Shown here: positions 17,541-26,152 of the stretch, in pieces | Layout: each line of letters opens with the position of its first letter | Position numbering within the stretch: position 1 is the first letter of the stretch | Assembly (NCBI RefSeq): GCF_032818155.1 | Contig: NZ_CP102590.1 | Span: 1 to 64,000 of the forward strand | Direction: 5' to 3' | DNA length: 64,000 nt | Source of the DNA: Niallia taxi | Lineage (GTDB): Bacteria > Bacillota > Bacilli > Bacillales > Cytobacillaceae | Position numbers and translations under genes: made by a program | Notes under the pieces: generated by a model | Told to the model about the DNA's origin: nothing | Databases searched by the model: none | What the model saw: only the letters and a program-made list of their open reading frames with translations

Positions 17541-17575
17541 GCCCTAAAGTACATGTACTTCTTGCCCTTTTGGAC
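17541..17575 (+). promoter_or_regulatory. Imperfect direct repeat, candidate YdfI binding sites
   Basis: GCCCTAAAGTAC (17541-17552) and GCCCTTTTGGAC (17564-17575) start 23 nt apart, about two helical turns. From memory, B. subtilis YdfI acts at an imperfect tandem repeat with consensus GCCCRAAYGTAC in the ydfJ promoter. The first copy matches 10 of 12 positions, the second fewer. The site lies about 60-95 bp ahead of the ydfJ-like start codon. Confidence 0.55.
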
Positions 17576-17635
17576 GATTTTTTTTGCTTAAATCTTCTTT
17601 ATGATTAGCTAGTAGTTAATTGAAAGGAGAAATTT

Positions 17636-19807
17636 ATGTCGAAACTATTATATAAAATAGGAAAATGGTCTGCAATAAATAAAATAAAGGTTCTGTTATT
17701 ATGGGTTCTATTTTTAGTCGGTGCAATGGCTATTGCTATTGGAATGAAGCCTGTTTTTTCTGAGGATATGTCTATACCTGATACTCCTTCTGAAAAGGCC
17801 TTAACTGTAATAAAGGCCGAATTTCCGCAAGGTCCTGATAATGGAAAAATTCGTGTTATATTTGGAACCGAAGACGGTGATAAGGTAACTTCTGAATCAA
17901 CTCAAAAAAACATATTAACAACATTAGAAATAATTAAAGAGGATAAGACTGTTAAGACAATCACCAATCCTTTCGATATGGGGACAATCTCTGAAAATGA
18001 GAAGATAGCATATGCAGATATCACTTATAATCAAGGTGCGGATGATATATCAAATGCTTCCTATAAGCATCTCGAGGAGAGTATTGCCTTTTCTAAAGAC
18101 AATGGAATACAAACGGAATTAACTGGTGATGTAAAAGGGTCTGAAATGCAAATAGGTGGAGTTTCTGAGGTTGTCGGTATTGCCTTGGCTTTTGTAGTAT
18201 TGGCAGTTACTTTTGCGTCTTTCTTACTAGCAGGCTTACCTATACTAACAGCGTTGTTAGGGTTAGGTGTTAGTGTTGGATTGACCATGATGGCAACAAA
18301 GATTTTCGATATAGCGTCTGTCAGTCTCTCCTTAGCTGGTATGATTGGAATTGCAGTTGGAATAGATTACGCTTTGTTTATTTTTACGAAGCATCGACAA
18401 TTTTTGGGGGAAGGCATCTCAAAGATTGAATCAATCGCAAGGGCAACAGGAACAGCAGGAAGTGCAGTAGTATTTGCAGGGCTAACGGTTATCGTTGCTC
18501 TTTGTGGACTGACAGTAGTTGGCATTCCCTTTATGTCTGCAATGGGCTTAACAGCAGGACTAAGTGTTCTTATGGCAGTATTGGTATCTATTACGCTTGT
18601 TCCATCGGTATTATCTATGGTTGGAAAGCGAATGGCTCCGAAAAATCAAAAAGTGAAAAATCAGAGGAAACAAAGTGCAGATAGTAACTTCTGGGGAATA
18701 TTGGTAACAAAGCACCCGATAAAATTAAGTTTAATTGGTATTCTAATGCTTTTATTTATCAGCATTCCTTCTCTTCATATGGAATTAGGACTGCCTAATG
18801 ACGGAATGAAAGGACATGATACACCTGAACGTCGTTCCTATGATTTATTAGCTCAAGGATTTGGATCAGGATTTAATGGCCAACTAACAATTGTTGCAGA
18901 TGCATCAAATGTCGATGATAAACAGAAGGAAAATACAATAGAGAAAGCTGTAAAAGATATCGAGCAGCTTGACAATGTATCAAGTGTTTCTCCAGCAATG
19001 CCTAACGAAAAAGGAGAATACGCAATTATTACGGTTACCCCAAAAACGGGTCCTAATGATGCAGCCACAAAAGATTTAGTTCAAGAGGTCCGTGACTTAT
19101 CGGATAAGAATATTAAATTATTGGTTACTGGTTCTACAGCTGTAAATATCGATATTTCAGATCGTCTTAATGATGCAATACCTATATTTGCCGTATTAAT
19201 AGTTGGATTCGCGTTTGTACTACTAACAATTGTTTTCCGTTCTTTGTTAGTTCCAATTGTTGCTGTATTAGGCTTCTTGTTAACGATGTTTTCTACATTA
19301 GGATTATCAGTGTTTATTTTACAAGATGGAAATATGATCGATTTATTTAGTATTCCTCAGGAAGGACCAATACTAGCCTTTTTGCCAATCTTATCAATAG
19401 GTATACTATTTGGTCTAGCCATGGATTATCAAGTATTCCTTGTCAGTCGGATGAGAGAAGAATATGTACTGACAAAAAATCCGGTTCAAGCAATCCAAGC
19501 AGGGTTAAAGCATAGTGGTCCTGTTGTAACCGCAGCTGGGCTCATCATGATATTTGTTTTTGCGGGATTTATATTCTCTGGCGAGGAGACGATCAAATCC
19601 ATGGGATTAGCAATGACCTTTGGCGTTATATTTGATGCTTTTATAGTTAGAATGACAATTGTTCCAAGTATTATGAAACTAATGGGGCATAAGGCGTGGT
19701 ATTTGCCAAAGTGGCTAAATAAAGGAATTCCAAATGTGGATATAGAAGGACATGGACTTATAAAGCCTCAGAATACAGAGGTATTTTATGAACATCCTGT
19801 CAAATAA
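17636..19807 (+). CDS. ydfJ: MMPL/RND family membrane transporter YdfJ
   Basis: This 723-residue protein has the MMPL layout: one N-terminal helix, an extracytoplasmic domain (about residues 40-165), five or six helices (170-330), a second extracytoplasmic domain (about 380-500) and a second helix bundle. The conserved GIGVDYALFI-like segment appears as AVGIDYALFIFTKHR near residues 240-255 and again as GLAMDYQVFLVSRMREE. Length equals B. subtilis YdfJ (724). Such proteins export lipids or hydrophobic compounds. Directly downstream lie the kinase and response regulator matching YdfH and YdfI, known to control ydfJ. An excellent AAAGGAG ribosome site is present. Confidence 0.85.
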   Translation: MSKLLYKIGKWSAINKIKVLLLWVLFLVGAMAIAIGMKPVFSEDMSIPDTPSEKALTVIKAEFPQGPDNGKIRVIFGTEDGDKVTSESTQKNILTTLEIIKEDKTVKTITNPFDMGTISENEKIAYADITYNQGADDISNASYKHLEESIAFSKDNGIQTELTGDVKGSEMQIGGVSEVVGIALAFVVLAVTFASFLLAGLPILTALLGLGVSVGLTMMATKIFDIASVSLSLAGMIGIAVGIDYALFIFTKHRQFLGEGISKIESIARATGTAGSAVVFAGLTVIVALCGLTVVGIPFMSAMGLTAGLSVLMAVLVSITLVPSVLSMVGKRMAPKNQKVKNQRKQSADSNFWGILVTKHPIKLSLIGILMLLFISIPSLHMELGLPNDGMKGHDTPERRSYDLLAQGFGSGFNGQLTIVADASNVDDKQKENTIEKAVKDIEQLDNVSSVSPAMPNEKGEYAIITVTPKTGPNDAATKDLVQEVRDLSDKNIKLLVTGSTAVNIDISDRLNDAIPIFAVLIVGFAFVLLTIVFRSLLVPIVAVLGFLLTMFSTLGLSVFILQDGNMIDLFSIPQEGPILAFLPILSIGILFGLAMDYQVFLVSRMREEYVLTKNPVQAIQAGLKHSGPVVTAAGLIMIFVFAGFIFSGEETIKSMGLAMTFGVIFDAFIVRMTIVPSIMKLMGHKAWYLPKWLNKGIPNVDIEGHGLIKPQNTEVFYEHPVK

Positions 19808-19816
19808 TAAAGAGAT

Positions 19817-19846
19817 AACAGCAGTCGCAAGTCTGCTGTTTCTTTT
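19817..19846 (+). terminator. Hairpin between ydfJ and ydfH
   Basis: AACAGCAG (19817-19824) pairs with CTGCTGTT (19833-19840) and is followed by TCTTTT. It could end or attenuate the ydfJ transcript before the two-component genes. Confidence 0.6.
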
Positions 19847-19942
19847 AGTACAAATGCAGTAGAATAGAGGAATATGTTGTAGATACTTCTATAATAAACG
19901 TATGAGATGTGTTGTTCATTCATAGAAAGAGGTAATTAGCTC

Positions 19943-21151
19943 ATGGATAATACTACTTTTAATGACAGATTAGAGGGTATAGGACTGTCAAAGATTGCAT
20001 ATATGGTTTGGATAGTTCTAGTATATGTAGTAGCAATTGCGATTCAGATATATGAAAATGCTACAGTACACGATATAGTACTATTAACTTTATTTTCTGC
20101 CATTCACTTTTTTCTGTACTATTTGTCTGTTTCATTACAACTGTCGAAAAAACAAAGCTGGTTCTATATAATACTGCAAATTTCTTTATTATTTTTATCG
20201 TCTTTTTTCTTACATACTAGGATACCGATTTTATTAGTTGGAATTTTACCAATGTTAATCGCCCAAAGTATAACCATTTTTAATAGCTGGAAAAAAGTGC
20301 TTATTGCTTTTATAGCAATATATGCAGTTTACTGTAATGCCATATGGCTCAATTATGGTTCAAGTGAATTACCGATTTTCATACTGGTTTTCTTTTTTAA
20401 TTTAACCTTAGTAGTATTTTATTCCGTCATGTACAATCGGCAAGTTAATGCCAGAATAAGAATGGCATACTATCTAAAAGACCTGGAACTAGTGCATAAG
20501 CGAGTCGAAGAGTTAACCTTAGCTAATGAGAGGCAAAGAATGGCAAGGGATTTACATGATACGTTAGCACAAGGGTTAGCAGGTATAATTATGCAATTAG
20601 AAGCTGTAGATTCGCATTTGCAAAATGGAAATACAGAGAGATCACATGAAATAATTCAGCATTCAATGGCACAAGCTAGAGAAACCTTACGGAAATCTAG
20701 AACAGTCATTGATGATTTGCGATCAGTACCAGTTGAAAAAAATAGTTTTAATAAGCAAGTCTTAGAACAGCTGGAAGTATTTAAACAAGAGACGAGGATT
20801 AATGTGGAGTTATTAGAACAACCAATTGTTAATATCCCATATTTAGTCAGGGAGAATTGTCTTTATATTATTAGTGAATGCTTAGCTAATATTAAGAAGC
20901 ATGCCAATGCTGAAAAAGTAAAAATGGAAATAAAAATAATTAACAGTGAGATAGTAATCAAAATCAGTGATAATGGGATTGGATTTAAGAAGAAATCCAT
21001 TGGTAAACATGCTGGAAGATATGGCCTTATCGGACTATTTGAAAGGGCACGCCTAATAGGTGGAGAAATACAAATTAATTCAGATATCGGAATAGGAACA
21101 GAAATAATATTGAAAGTACCAATAAAAGGGGAAGCTTATGGAAGCATATAA
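19943..21151 (+). CDS. ydfH: Sensor histidine kinase YdfH (NarL-type partner)
   Basis: This 402-residue protein has five to six N-terminal transmembrane helices (residues 20-165) with almost no extracytoplasmic domain. A HisKA_3 dimerisation domain follows, with the phospho-acceptor H205 in MARDLHDTLAQGL, then a HATPase domain (N box ISECLANIKKHANA, G1 box DNGIGF). It senses an envelope-type signal by its membrane part and phosphorylates the downstream response regulator. Its gene overlaps the regulator gene by 14 nt. Order here is J-H-I, whereas I recall H-I-J in B. subtilis. Membrane. Confidence 0.85.
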   Translation: MDNTTFNDRLEGIGLSKIAYMVWIVLVYVVAIAIQIYENATVHDIVLLTLFSAIHFFLYYLSVSLQLSKKQSWFYIILQISLLFLSSFFLHTRIPILLVGILPMLIAQSITIFNSWKKVLIAFIAIYAVYCNAIWLNYGSSELPIFILVFFFNLTLVVFYSVMYNRQVNARIRMAYYLKDLELVHKRVEELTLANERQRMARDLHDTLAQGLAGIIMQLEAVDSHLQNGNTERSHEIIQHSMAQARETLRKSRTVIDDLRSVPVEKNSFNKQVLEQLEVFKQETRINVELLEQPIVNIPYLVRENCLYIISECLANIKKHANAEKVKMEIKIINSEIVIKISDNGIGFKKKSIGKHAGRYGLIGLFERARLIGGEIQINSDIGIGTEIILKVPIKGEAYGSI

Positions 21152-21782
21152 TGTACTTATCGTAGACGATCATTTAGTTGTTAGAGAAGGCCTTAAGTTA
21201 ATCTTGGAAACGAACGATAAATTTCAAGTAATTGGTGAGGCTGAAAATGGAATCCAAGCATTAGACATTCTGAAAGTTAAGAAACCAGATGTCATACTGA
21301 TGGATTTAAATATGCCTGTCCTTAATGGATTGGACACGATAACCAAGTTAAATGAGCTAAGGGTGAATATTCCAATCATTATTTTAACTACTTATAATGA
21401 AGACGAATGGATGATAAAAGGGTTAGAATTAGGTGCTAAGGGATATTTATTAAAGGATACTAGTAGAGACAATTTATTCCGTTCCATTGAAACTGCAGTA
21501 AGAGGGGAAACCTTGCTACAGCCCGAAATATTAGAAAGAGTGCTAAAAGCAAAAACAGCAAATGAAGTTTCTTTATCCAACAATACAACGAATCTTACCG
21601 AAAAGGAACTGTTTATCCTGAAAGCAGCGGCAAAGGGTTATCGAAATAAAGATATTGCGTTTGATATTGGAATTTCAGAACGAACAGTAAAGGCACATCT
21701 TACAAACATATTTAATAAAATGGGGGTTAACTCCAGAACAGAGGCTGTAGCAGTCGCGATAGAAAGAGGATACTTTCAATAA
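21138..21782 (+). CDS. ydfI: NarL/LuxR-type response regulator YdfI
   Basis: This 214-residue protein has a receiver domain (residues 1-120) with the acidic pair D10-D11 and the phospho-acceptor D56 (VILMDLNMP). A C-terminal LuxR-type helix-turn-helix lies at about residues 150-210 (LTEKELFILKAAAKGYRNKDIA and SERTVKAHLTNIFNKM). Length equals B. subtilis YdfI (213). The start overlaps the kinase gene by 14 nt and has a GGGGAAG ribosome site. It very likely activates the upstream ydfJ gene through the direct repeat at 17541-17575. A strong terminator follows within 10 bp. Confidence 0.85.
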   Translation: MEAYNVLIVDDHLVVREGLKLILETNDKFQVIGEAENGIQALDILKVKKPDVILMDLNMPVLNGLDTITKLNELRVNIPIIILTTYNEDEWMIKGLELGAKGYLLKDTSRDNLFRSIETAVRGETLLQPEILERVLKAKTANEVSLSNNTTNLTEKELFILKAAAKGYRNKDIAFDIGISERTVKAHLTNIFNKMGVNSRTEAVAVAIERGYFQ

Positions 21783-21791
21783 AATTTGCCT

Positions 21792-21842
21792 AATCGTACA
21801 TGTGGTTATGCCCTTATGTACGATTTTTTTTGTTTAAAACTA
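21792..21842 (+). terminator. Rho-independent terminator of the ydfHI unit
   Basis: AATCGTACAT (21792-21801) pairs with ATGTACGATT (21826-21835), followed by a T run. It starts 10 bp after the ydfI-like stop. Confidence 0.8.
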
Positions 21843-21921
21843 ACTTATACTAAAATCATAAACCTATAAATTTTTCTTTTTTATTGAAAGAAAATTAAAA
21901 CGATAAAGGAGGAAATCGTAA

Positions 21922-22038
21922 ATGAAAAACAAACTAATCTATGGGATTCTTTATACTTTATCAATCGTGGCCGGCTTCATTTTATTTTTTGCAGAGAGAA
22001 GATATAAAAAAAACTCAAAAAAACAAGCGAAAGAATAG
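21922..22038 (+). CDS. 38-residue single-pass membrane protein
   Basis: An ATG lies 9 nt behind AAAGGAGG, one of the best ribosome sites in the window. It gives 38 residues: a short basic start (MKNKL), one hydrophobic segment (residues 5-23, IYGILYTLSIVAGFILFFA) and a strongly basic tail (RRYKKNSKKQAKE). This is the form of small membrane proteins that bind and tune larger membrane partners. It is separated from ydfI by a terminator. No family is recognised. Confidence 0.6.
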   Translation: MKNKLIYGILYTLSIVAGFILFFAERRYKKNSKKQAKE

Positions 22039-22066
22039 ACGAACAAAGTTGTACTTAACCTAATGA

Positions 22067-22210
22067 GAAGTTTTTTTACAAGCATTAAATTTCTATAGTG
22101 ATGTAAAATTAATGTATCAATTAGATTCAAAGGGTTATTACCAGCCTGTTTATGCATTCCAAAGCGAAGTTAATGGACTGGATAGCTTAATCTTAATACC
22201 AGCAATCTGA
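22067..22210 (+). pseudogene. C-terminal remnant of an unrecognised protein
   Basis: An open frame without a start codon begins EVFLQALNFYSDVKLMYQLD, has GYYQPVYAFQSEVNG in the middle and ends SLILIPAI. The pattern is that of a real protein C-terminus (extracytoplasmic beta domain with QPVYxF). The front is missing; the intact 38-residue gene lies just upstream in another frame. I do not know the family. Confidence 0.4.
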
Positions 22211-22247
22211 ATTGGGGCGATATATAAAAGAAAACTCTCTTAAAAGG

Positions 22248-22283
22248 AAAAAACAGGGCACAGGATATGTGCTCTGTTTTTTT
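22248..22283. terminator. Bidirectional hairpin terminator
   Basis: ACAGGGCAC pairs with GTGCTCTGT (one G-U), with a run of A before and a run of T after. It can serve both the plus-strand remnant and the minus-strand GntR gene that ends at 22301. Confidence 0.75.
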
Positions 22284-22300
22284 ATAAGAGTTTCAGCTTG

Positions 22301-23023
22301 TTAATTTTTATACTTCATATCGACCACTAATATATCTCCCATATCATAACGATGCCGAGTACGGGAGTATTCAAATGGGACGCCGTTGTCCAAATACACG
22401 ACTTGAATTACTTCTAAAACCGGATCACGTTCTGTGCATTGTAAATATTGTTTATCAAGTTCATCTGGCTGGTCTGCGCGGATGCGCCTATTTGCTCCGA
22501 GGATTTTAAACTTGAGATGATTTTTTATATAATGATAGATCGATTTTTGTAAAATTTCTTCTGTAATGTCTGGGATTACATGTACAGGCATAATCGTATG
22601 CTCCATTAAAAATGGTTCATCGTTTAACAGTCTGAAGCGAACGATATCATAAATAGGCTGGTTCTTCGAAATCATTAGTTTTTCTGCTTCATCCTCGTTT
22701 GGAAACCGGACATTGAAGGAGATAATGACACTCGAAATTTTGCCATTCCCTTTTATTTGCTCTGTTAATCCTATGTATTCATCAGCTTTTGCATCAAGCT
22801 GAGACATTTGCAAGGCATTTTTTCTTACAAATGTTCCAGAGCCTTGTTTGCTATAAATGAGGCCTTCTATAGATAATAAATTGAGTGCTTTAATAATGGT
22901 CACTCTGCTCGTTTCAAACTCTTTAGCCAATTTTTCCTGATCAGGAAGGGGCTTTGATGAATCATATTCTTTGTTGATGATTCTATTTCGAATTTGTTCT
23001 GCAATCCACTTATACTTCACCAT
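22301..23023 (-). CDS. GntR/HutC family regulator of the beta-glucoside genes
   Basis: The start is the ATG with GAGGTG 6 nt upstream (240 residues); a GTG three codons earlier overlaps that ribosome site. An N-terminal GntR winged helix spans residues 3-68 (PDQEKLAKEFETSRVTIIKALNLL, YSKQGSGTFV). A UTRA effector domain follows (about 90-235) with VIPDITEEILQKSIYHYI. UTRA regulators usually sense a phosphorylated sugar. It lies 140 bp behind the EIIC gene, beyond a terminator, in the same orientation, and probably represses the EIIC/6-phospho-beta-glucosidase operon. Confidence 0.85.
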   Translation of the reverse strand: MVKYKWIAEQIRNRIINKEYDSSKPLPDQEKLAKEFETSRVTIIKALNLLSIEGLIYSKQGSGTFVRKNALQMSQLDAKADEYIGLTEQIKGNGKISSVIISFNVRFPNEDEAEKLMISKNQPIYDIVRFRLLNDEPFLMEHTIMPVHVIPDITEEILQKSIYHYIKNHLKFKILGANRRIRADQPDELDKQYLQCTERDPVLEVIQVVYLDNGVPFEYSRTRHRYDMGDILVVDMKYKN

Positions 23024-23073
23024 TATTCGCACCTCAAAAAATTTAGTGTATAGTAAGGCTTTTTAAATGTTTT

Positions 23074-23119
23074 AAAAAAGGAAATCGCCTTTTCCGAAAA
23101 TTTCAAGACGATTTCCTTC
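23074..23119 (-). terminator. Terminator behind the EIIC gene
   Basis: On the minus strand AAGGAAATCGTC pairs with GGCGATTTCCTT (one G-U) over a 17-nt loop and runs into T residues. It separates the EIIC gene from the GntR gene; partial read-through could still supply the regulator. Confidence 0.75.
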
Positions 23120-23162
23120 TATTAATATCATAACATGACTAAAAAGTATACCGTTAAGTTTT

Positions 23163-24488
23163 TTAAGCTGCTTTATCGTTATTCATCTGGCTGACCCGTT
23201 CGCTGATCTTCATGAAAGGCAAGTAAAGGAAGGCACCACCGATGATAATGAGAGCTTGTAAAATAACAGCCTTCCAATCGCCTGCTGTCGCCAAGTATGC
23301 GCTTAACAATGGTGGTGTCGTCCAAGGAATATAAACAACCGTTTTGCTGATAAATCCGATAGCTGTTGCAAAATAACCAACTATAATGCCAATAGCAGGG
23401 AGAAGGACAAACGGAATCATCATTGGAATATTAAAAACAATTGGATAGCCAAAAATAACTGGCTCGTTGATATTAAATAGCCCTGGTCCAGTCGCTAATT
23501 TGGCTATATCCTTTCCAGGTTTGCTTTTTCCAAACAGGAAAATAGCAAGTATGAGTGAAATCGTGCTGCCTGTGCCGCCAATCATACCAAAGGTCGGAAC
23601 AAAAGAGCTGTTGATAATATGCGGGATTGCCTGACCGTTTGCATATGCCAGCATATTTTCATTCATATTGGCCAATAGCAGTGGGTCAAGTAAGGCGCCA
23701 TTGACAACAGTTTGATGGATACCAATCGAGAAAAGAAAGTTTCCAATACTGTAAATGACGACTGTTCCTATCAAGCTCGTATTAATCTTCCGTAATGGTT
23801 CTTGAATCATCGTAGAAATAAGCGAGATTAAGTTAGTATCAAATGCCACTGCCAGAATTAATGAAATGATTCCAAAGAAAGATAAAACTAGGATAGCTGG
23901 AATCATAACATTAAACGATTTACTTACGGCAGGAGGGATATTGTCTCCAAGACTAATTTCTAACTTTCTAATACTTGATACCTTGATGAAAATTTCAGTC
24001 GCAAGCAACCCAATAATTATACCGGCGAACATTCCAGTCGTGCCAAGATTGCCGAATGTTAATACACCTGTAATATCGACTGCTGTTTCTGCACCGACAG
24101 GAACCATTGATACAGTATTAGGCATCATAATCACTAATGTTGCCAATGCAATAGCAGCAGATGCTAAAGGATCTTTAAAGCTGCGATTTCTTGATAAGCT
24201 ATAAGCAATCATCGGAGCAAGCAAAAGCCCTGCTATATTTAGAGTTCCATTCGTAATGGTAGTTCCCCAATATTGGGCATTTACTAGAGTATCTCCGTCA
24301 AAAAACCAAGGGAAAATAACATTGTTAACAAGCACTGCAACTCCTGCTAAAATAAACAGCGGCATGATTACAGCAAATGCATCTCTTAACGAACGCAGAT
24401 GGATCTGGCCGCCTAATTTAGCGGCAAACATGGTGAATTTATCAATAAATGACAGTTTCTCAGCATTGTCTGTTTGACCTTTACTCAT
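23163..24488 (-). CDS. PTS EIIC permease, lactose/cellobiose family
   Basis: This 441-residue membrane protein is a complete EIIC of the lactose/cellobiose (Lac) family. About ten hydrophobic helices are seen, with the conserved substrate motif FNINEPVIFGYPIVFNI (near residues 345-361) and WTTPPLLSAYLATAGDW. It transports and, with EIIA and EIIB, phosphorylates a beta-glucoside such as cellobiose. No EIIA or EIIB gene is adjacent, so these must come from another locus. It follows the 6-phospho-beta-glucosidase gene by 24 bp in one operon. The ribosome site is GAGGGTG. Confidence 0.9.
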   Translation of the reverse strand: MSKGQTDNAEKLSFIDKFTMFAAKLGGQIHLRSLRDAFAVIMPLFILAGVAVLVNNVIFPWFFDGDTLVNAQYWGTTITNGTLNIAGLLLAPMIAYSLSRNRSFKDPLASAAIALATLVIMMPNTVSMVPVGAETAVDITGVLTFGNLGTTGMFAGIIIGLLATEIFIKVSSIRKLEISLGDNIPPAVSKSFNVMIPAILVLSFFGIISLILAVAFDTNLISLISTMIQEPLRKINTSLIGTVVIYSIGNFLFSIGIHQTVVNGALLDPLLLANMNENMLAYANGQAIPHIINSSFVPTFGMIGGTGSTISLILAIFLFGKSKPGKDIAKLATGPGLFNINEPVIFGYPIVFNIPMMIPFVLLPAIGIIVGYFATAIGFISKTVVYIPWTTPPLLSAYLATAGDWKAVILQALIIIGGAFLYLPFMKISERVSQMNNDKAA

Positions 24489-24512
24489 ACTGTATTCACC
24501 CTCTTGGTATTT

Positions 24513-25916
24513 TTATTGATTCACTTTATTCTCCATAGCCTCAAGATCTGCCCCATTACTCTTGATTACTTTCTGCAGCCACCAAAAGCTTTTCTTCGGT
24601 ACTCGTTTCATATCCTTCAAATCATGGTTCTCACGGTTGACATACACTACGCCATAACGCTTGCGCATATCGCCTTGTGAACTCAAAATATCAATTAACC
24701 CCCAGCCTAAATAACCAATGACATCGACTCCATCAATGAAAATTGCGTCCTTCATGGCTTGGAAATGTGCTTTATGGTAAGCGATACGGTAGTCATCTTG
24801 GATTTCATTTTCTCCATCCCATGACTCAATCACACCAATGCCATTTTCAATTGGGAAAACAGGCAGTTTGTATCTGTCATACATTTTATTGATAACATCT
24901 CTAAATCCAAGCGGATCAATCTGCCAATTCCATTCCGTTGTATCTAAATACGGATTATCTTGTTTCCCGTAATGCATATAATAATTGACGGACGTTTCCT
25001 CTGGAACCAAGTCAGTATTAATAGTGGTGCTTGCGTAATAACTAAACGAAAGGAAGTCACTTCGAAGCTTGGCCAGCTCTTCCAAATCGCCTTCTTGAAT
25101 GCCCATATCAATGTTCTCACGTTGGACATATGTCAAAACTTCTTTTGAATATTTTCCGAATGTAAATGCTTCTAGGAGGTTGTGGTTGAAAAATTCATCA
25201 ACTTTTCTGGCATAGAGGATATCTTTTGGTTTGCAGGTGGCCGGATATACTTCCATATAAGCTAGCATGCCGCCAATTAAAGCATTCTTATAGTTATCAT
25301 GAATATAATTGGCAATGTTGGCGTGTGCCATCATAACATGATGCTGTATCTTATACAGTTCATCCAATGTCTTTTCACCAGTAAGATAACCACTGATTTT
25401 AAAAGCTTCAGGAATGTGATAGAGGTTTTGTTCATTAAACGTAATCCAATATTTTACCTTGTGGGCAAATCGGTCAACCATTTCCTTACCATAACGGACA
25501 AAGGCATCCAATACTTCTCTGCTGACAAATCCATTGTACTTTTCCGCCAAATGAAGCGGCATATCAAAGTGATAAAGACAAATCATCGGTTCAATTCCGC
25601 GTTCAATCAATCCATCAATAAATTTGTCATAAAAAGCAATACCTTCTTCGTTGAAAGTACCGTCACCCAATGGATTAACTCGACTCCAAGAAATTTGAAA
25701 GCGATAACAATTCATGCCGAGCTGCTGCATAAAATCAAAATCCTCTTCATAGCGGTGATAGCTGTCAGTTGCTACCTTCCAGTCTGAAGCAAATTCGGAG
25801 GCTTCACGAATATCGTAAACGGATAATCCTTTCCCGCCTTGATCCCACGCACCCTCAGTCTGCATACTAGAAACAGAGTTGCCCCATAAAAAACCGTCAC
25901 TTAACTTGTCTGTCAT
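24513..25916 (-). CDS. 6-phospho-beta-glucosidase (GH1)
   Basis: This 467-residue family 1 glycoside hydrolase has the acid/base E162 (WITFNEQN) and nucleophile E357 (VFPIENGIG). The C-terminal phosphate-binding loop SSQGDMRKRYGVVYV is typical of enzymes acting on 6-phospho-beta-glucosides rather than free sugars. It cleaves the PTS product in the cytosol to glucose 6-phosphate and an aglycone or sugar. It is the first gene of the operon with the EIIC gene 24 bp downstream. A palindrome and a cre-like site lie 40-90 bp upstream. The ribosome site is GGAGGG. Confidence 0.9.
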   Translation of the reverse strand: MTDKLSDGFLWGNSVSSMQTEGAWDQGGKGLSVYDIREASEFASDWKVATDSYHRYEEDFDFMQQLGMNCYRFQISWSRVNPLGDGTFNEEGIAFYDKFIDGLIERGIEPMICLYHFDMPLHLAEKYNGFVSREVLDAFVRYGKEMVDRFAHKVKYWITFNEQNLYHIPEAFKISGYLTGEKTLDELYKIQHHVMMAHANIANYIHDNYKNALIGGMLAYMEVYPATCKPKDILYARKVDEFFNHNLLEAFTFGKYSKEVLTYVQRENIDMGIQEGDLEELAKLRSDFLSFSYYASTTINTDLVPEETSVNYYMHYGKQDNPYLDTTEWNWQIDPLGFRDVINKMYDRYKLPVFPIENGIGVIESWDGENEIQDDYRIAYHKAHFQAMKDAIFIDGVDVIGYLGWGLIDILSSQGDMRKRYGVVYVNRENHDLKDMKRVPKKSFWWLQKVIKSNGADLEAMENKVNQ

Positions 25917-25955
25917 TTTTTACCCTCCATTTCAATATTGGTTTTACAAATCCAT

Positions 25956-25969
25956 TGTAAGCGCTTTAT
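25956..25969. promoter_or_regulatory. Candidate cre (CcpA) site
   Basis: TGTAAGCGCTTTAT fits the catabolite-response consensus TGWAANCGNTNWCA at all but the last two positions. It lies 40 bp upstream of the 6-phospho-beta-glucosidase start, where CcpA would block transcription when glucose is present. Confidence 0.5.
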
Positions 25970-25975
25970 ATAAAG

Positions 25976-26002
25976 TTGTAAATACAAATTTTAAAATTTG
26001 TA
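25976..26002. promoter_or_regulatory. Overlapping palindromes, candidate GntR operator
   Basis: TTGTAAATACAA (25976-25987) resembles operators of UTRA-type GntR regulators. It overlaps TACAAATTTTAAAATTTGTA (25983-26002), a perfect 20-bp palindrome. Both lie just upstream of the beta-glucosidase operon whose presumed GntR regulator is encoded at 22301-23023. Confidence 0.55.
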
Positions 26003-26152
26003 AATATATATTAAATAAATTTGTCTAACCAATTTTTTATCAACGGAACCACCTTTAATTGTTAGGGAATTTCTGCACTAAAGACCTGTATAGAAGGAAA
26101 ATCGGTTTTCGTTGAAGAAAATGATTAAGATGGATAGTATGAGGGAGGTTAC

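Noticed and set aside
23866..24204. 112-codon open frame on the plus strand
   Set aside because: It is antisense to the EIIC gene; hydrophobic codons of EIIC produce an open opposite strand.
25299..25787. 162-codon open frame on the plus strand
   Set aside because: It lies wholly antisense to the intact GH1 6-phospho-beta-glucosidase and has no ribosome site; it mirrors the codon use of that gene.
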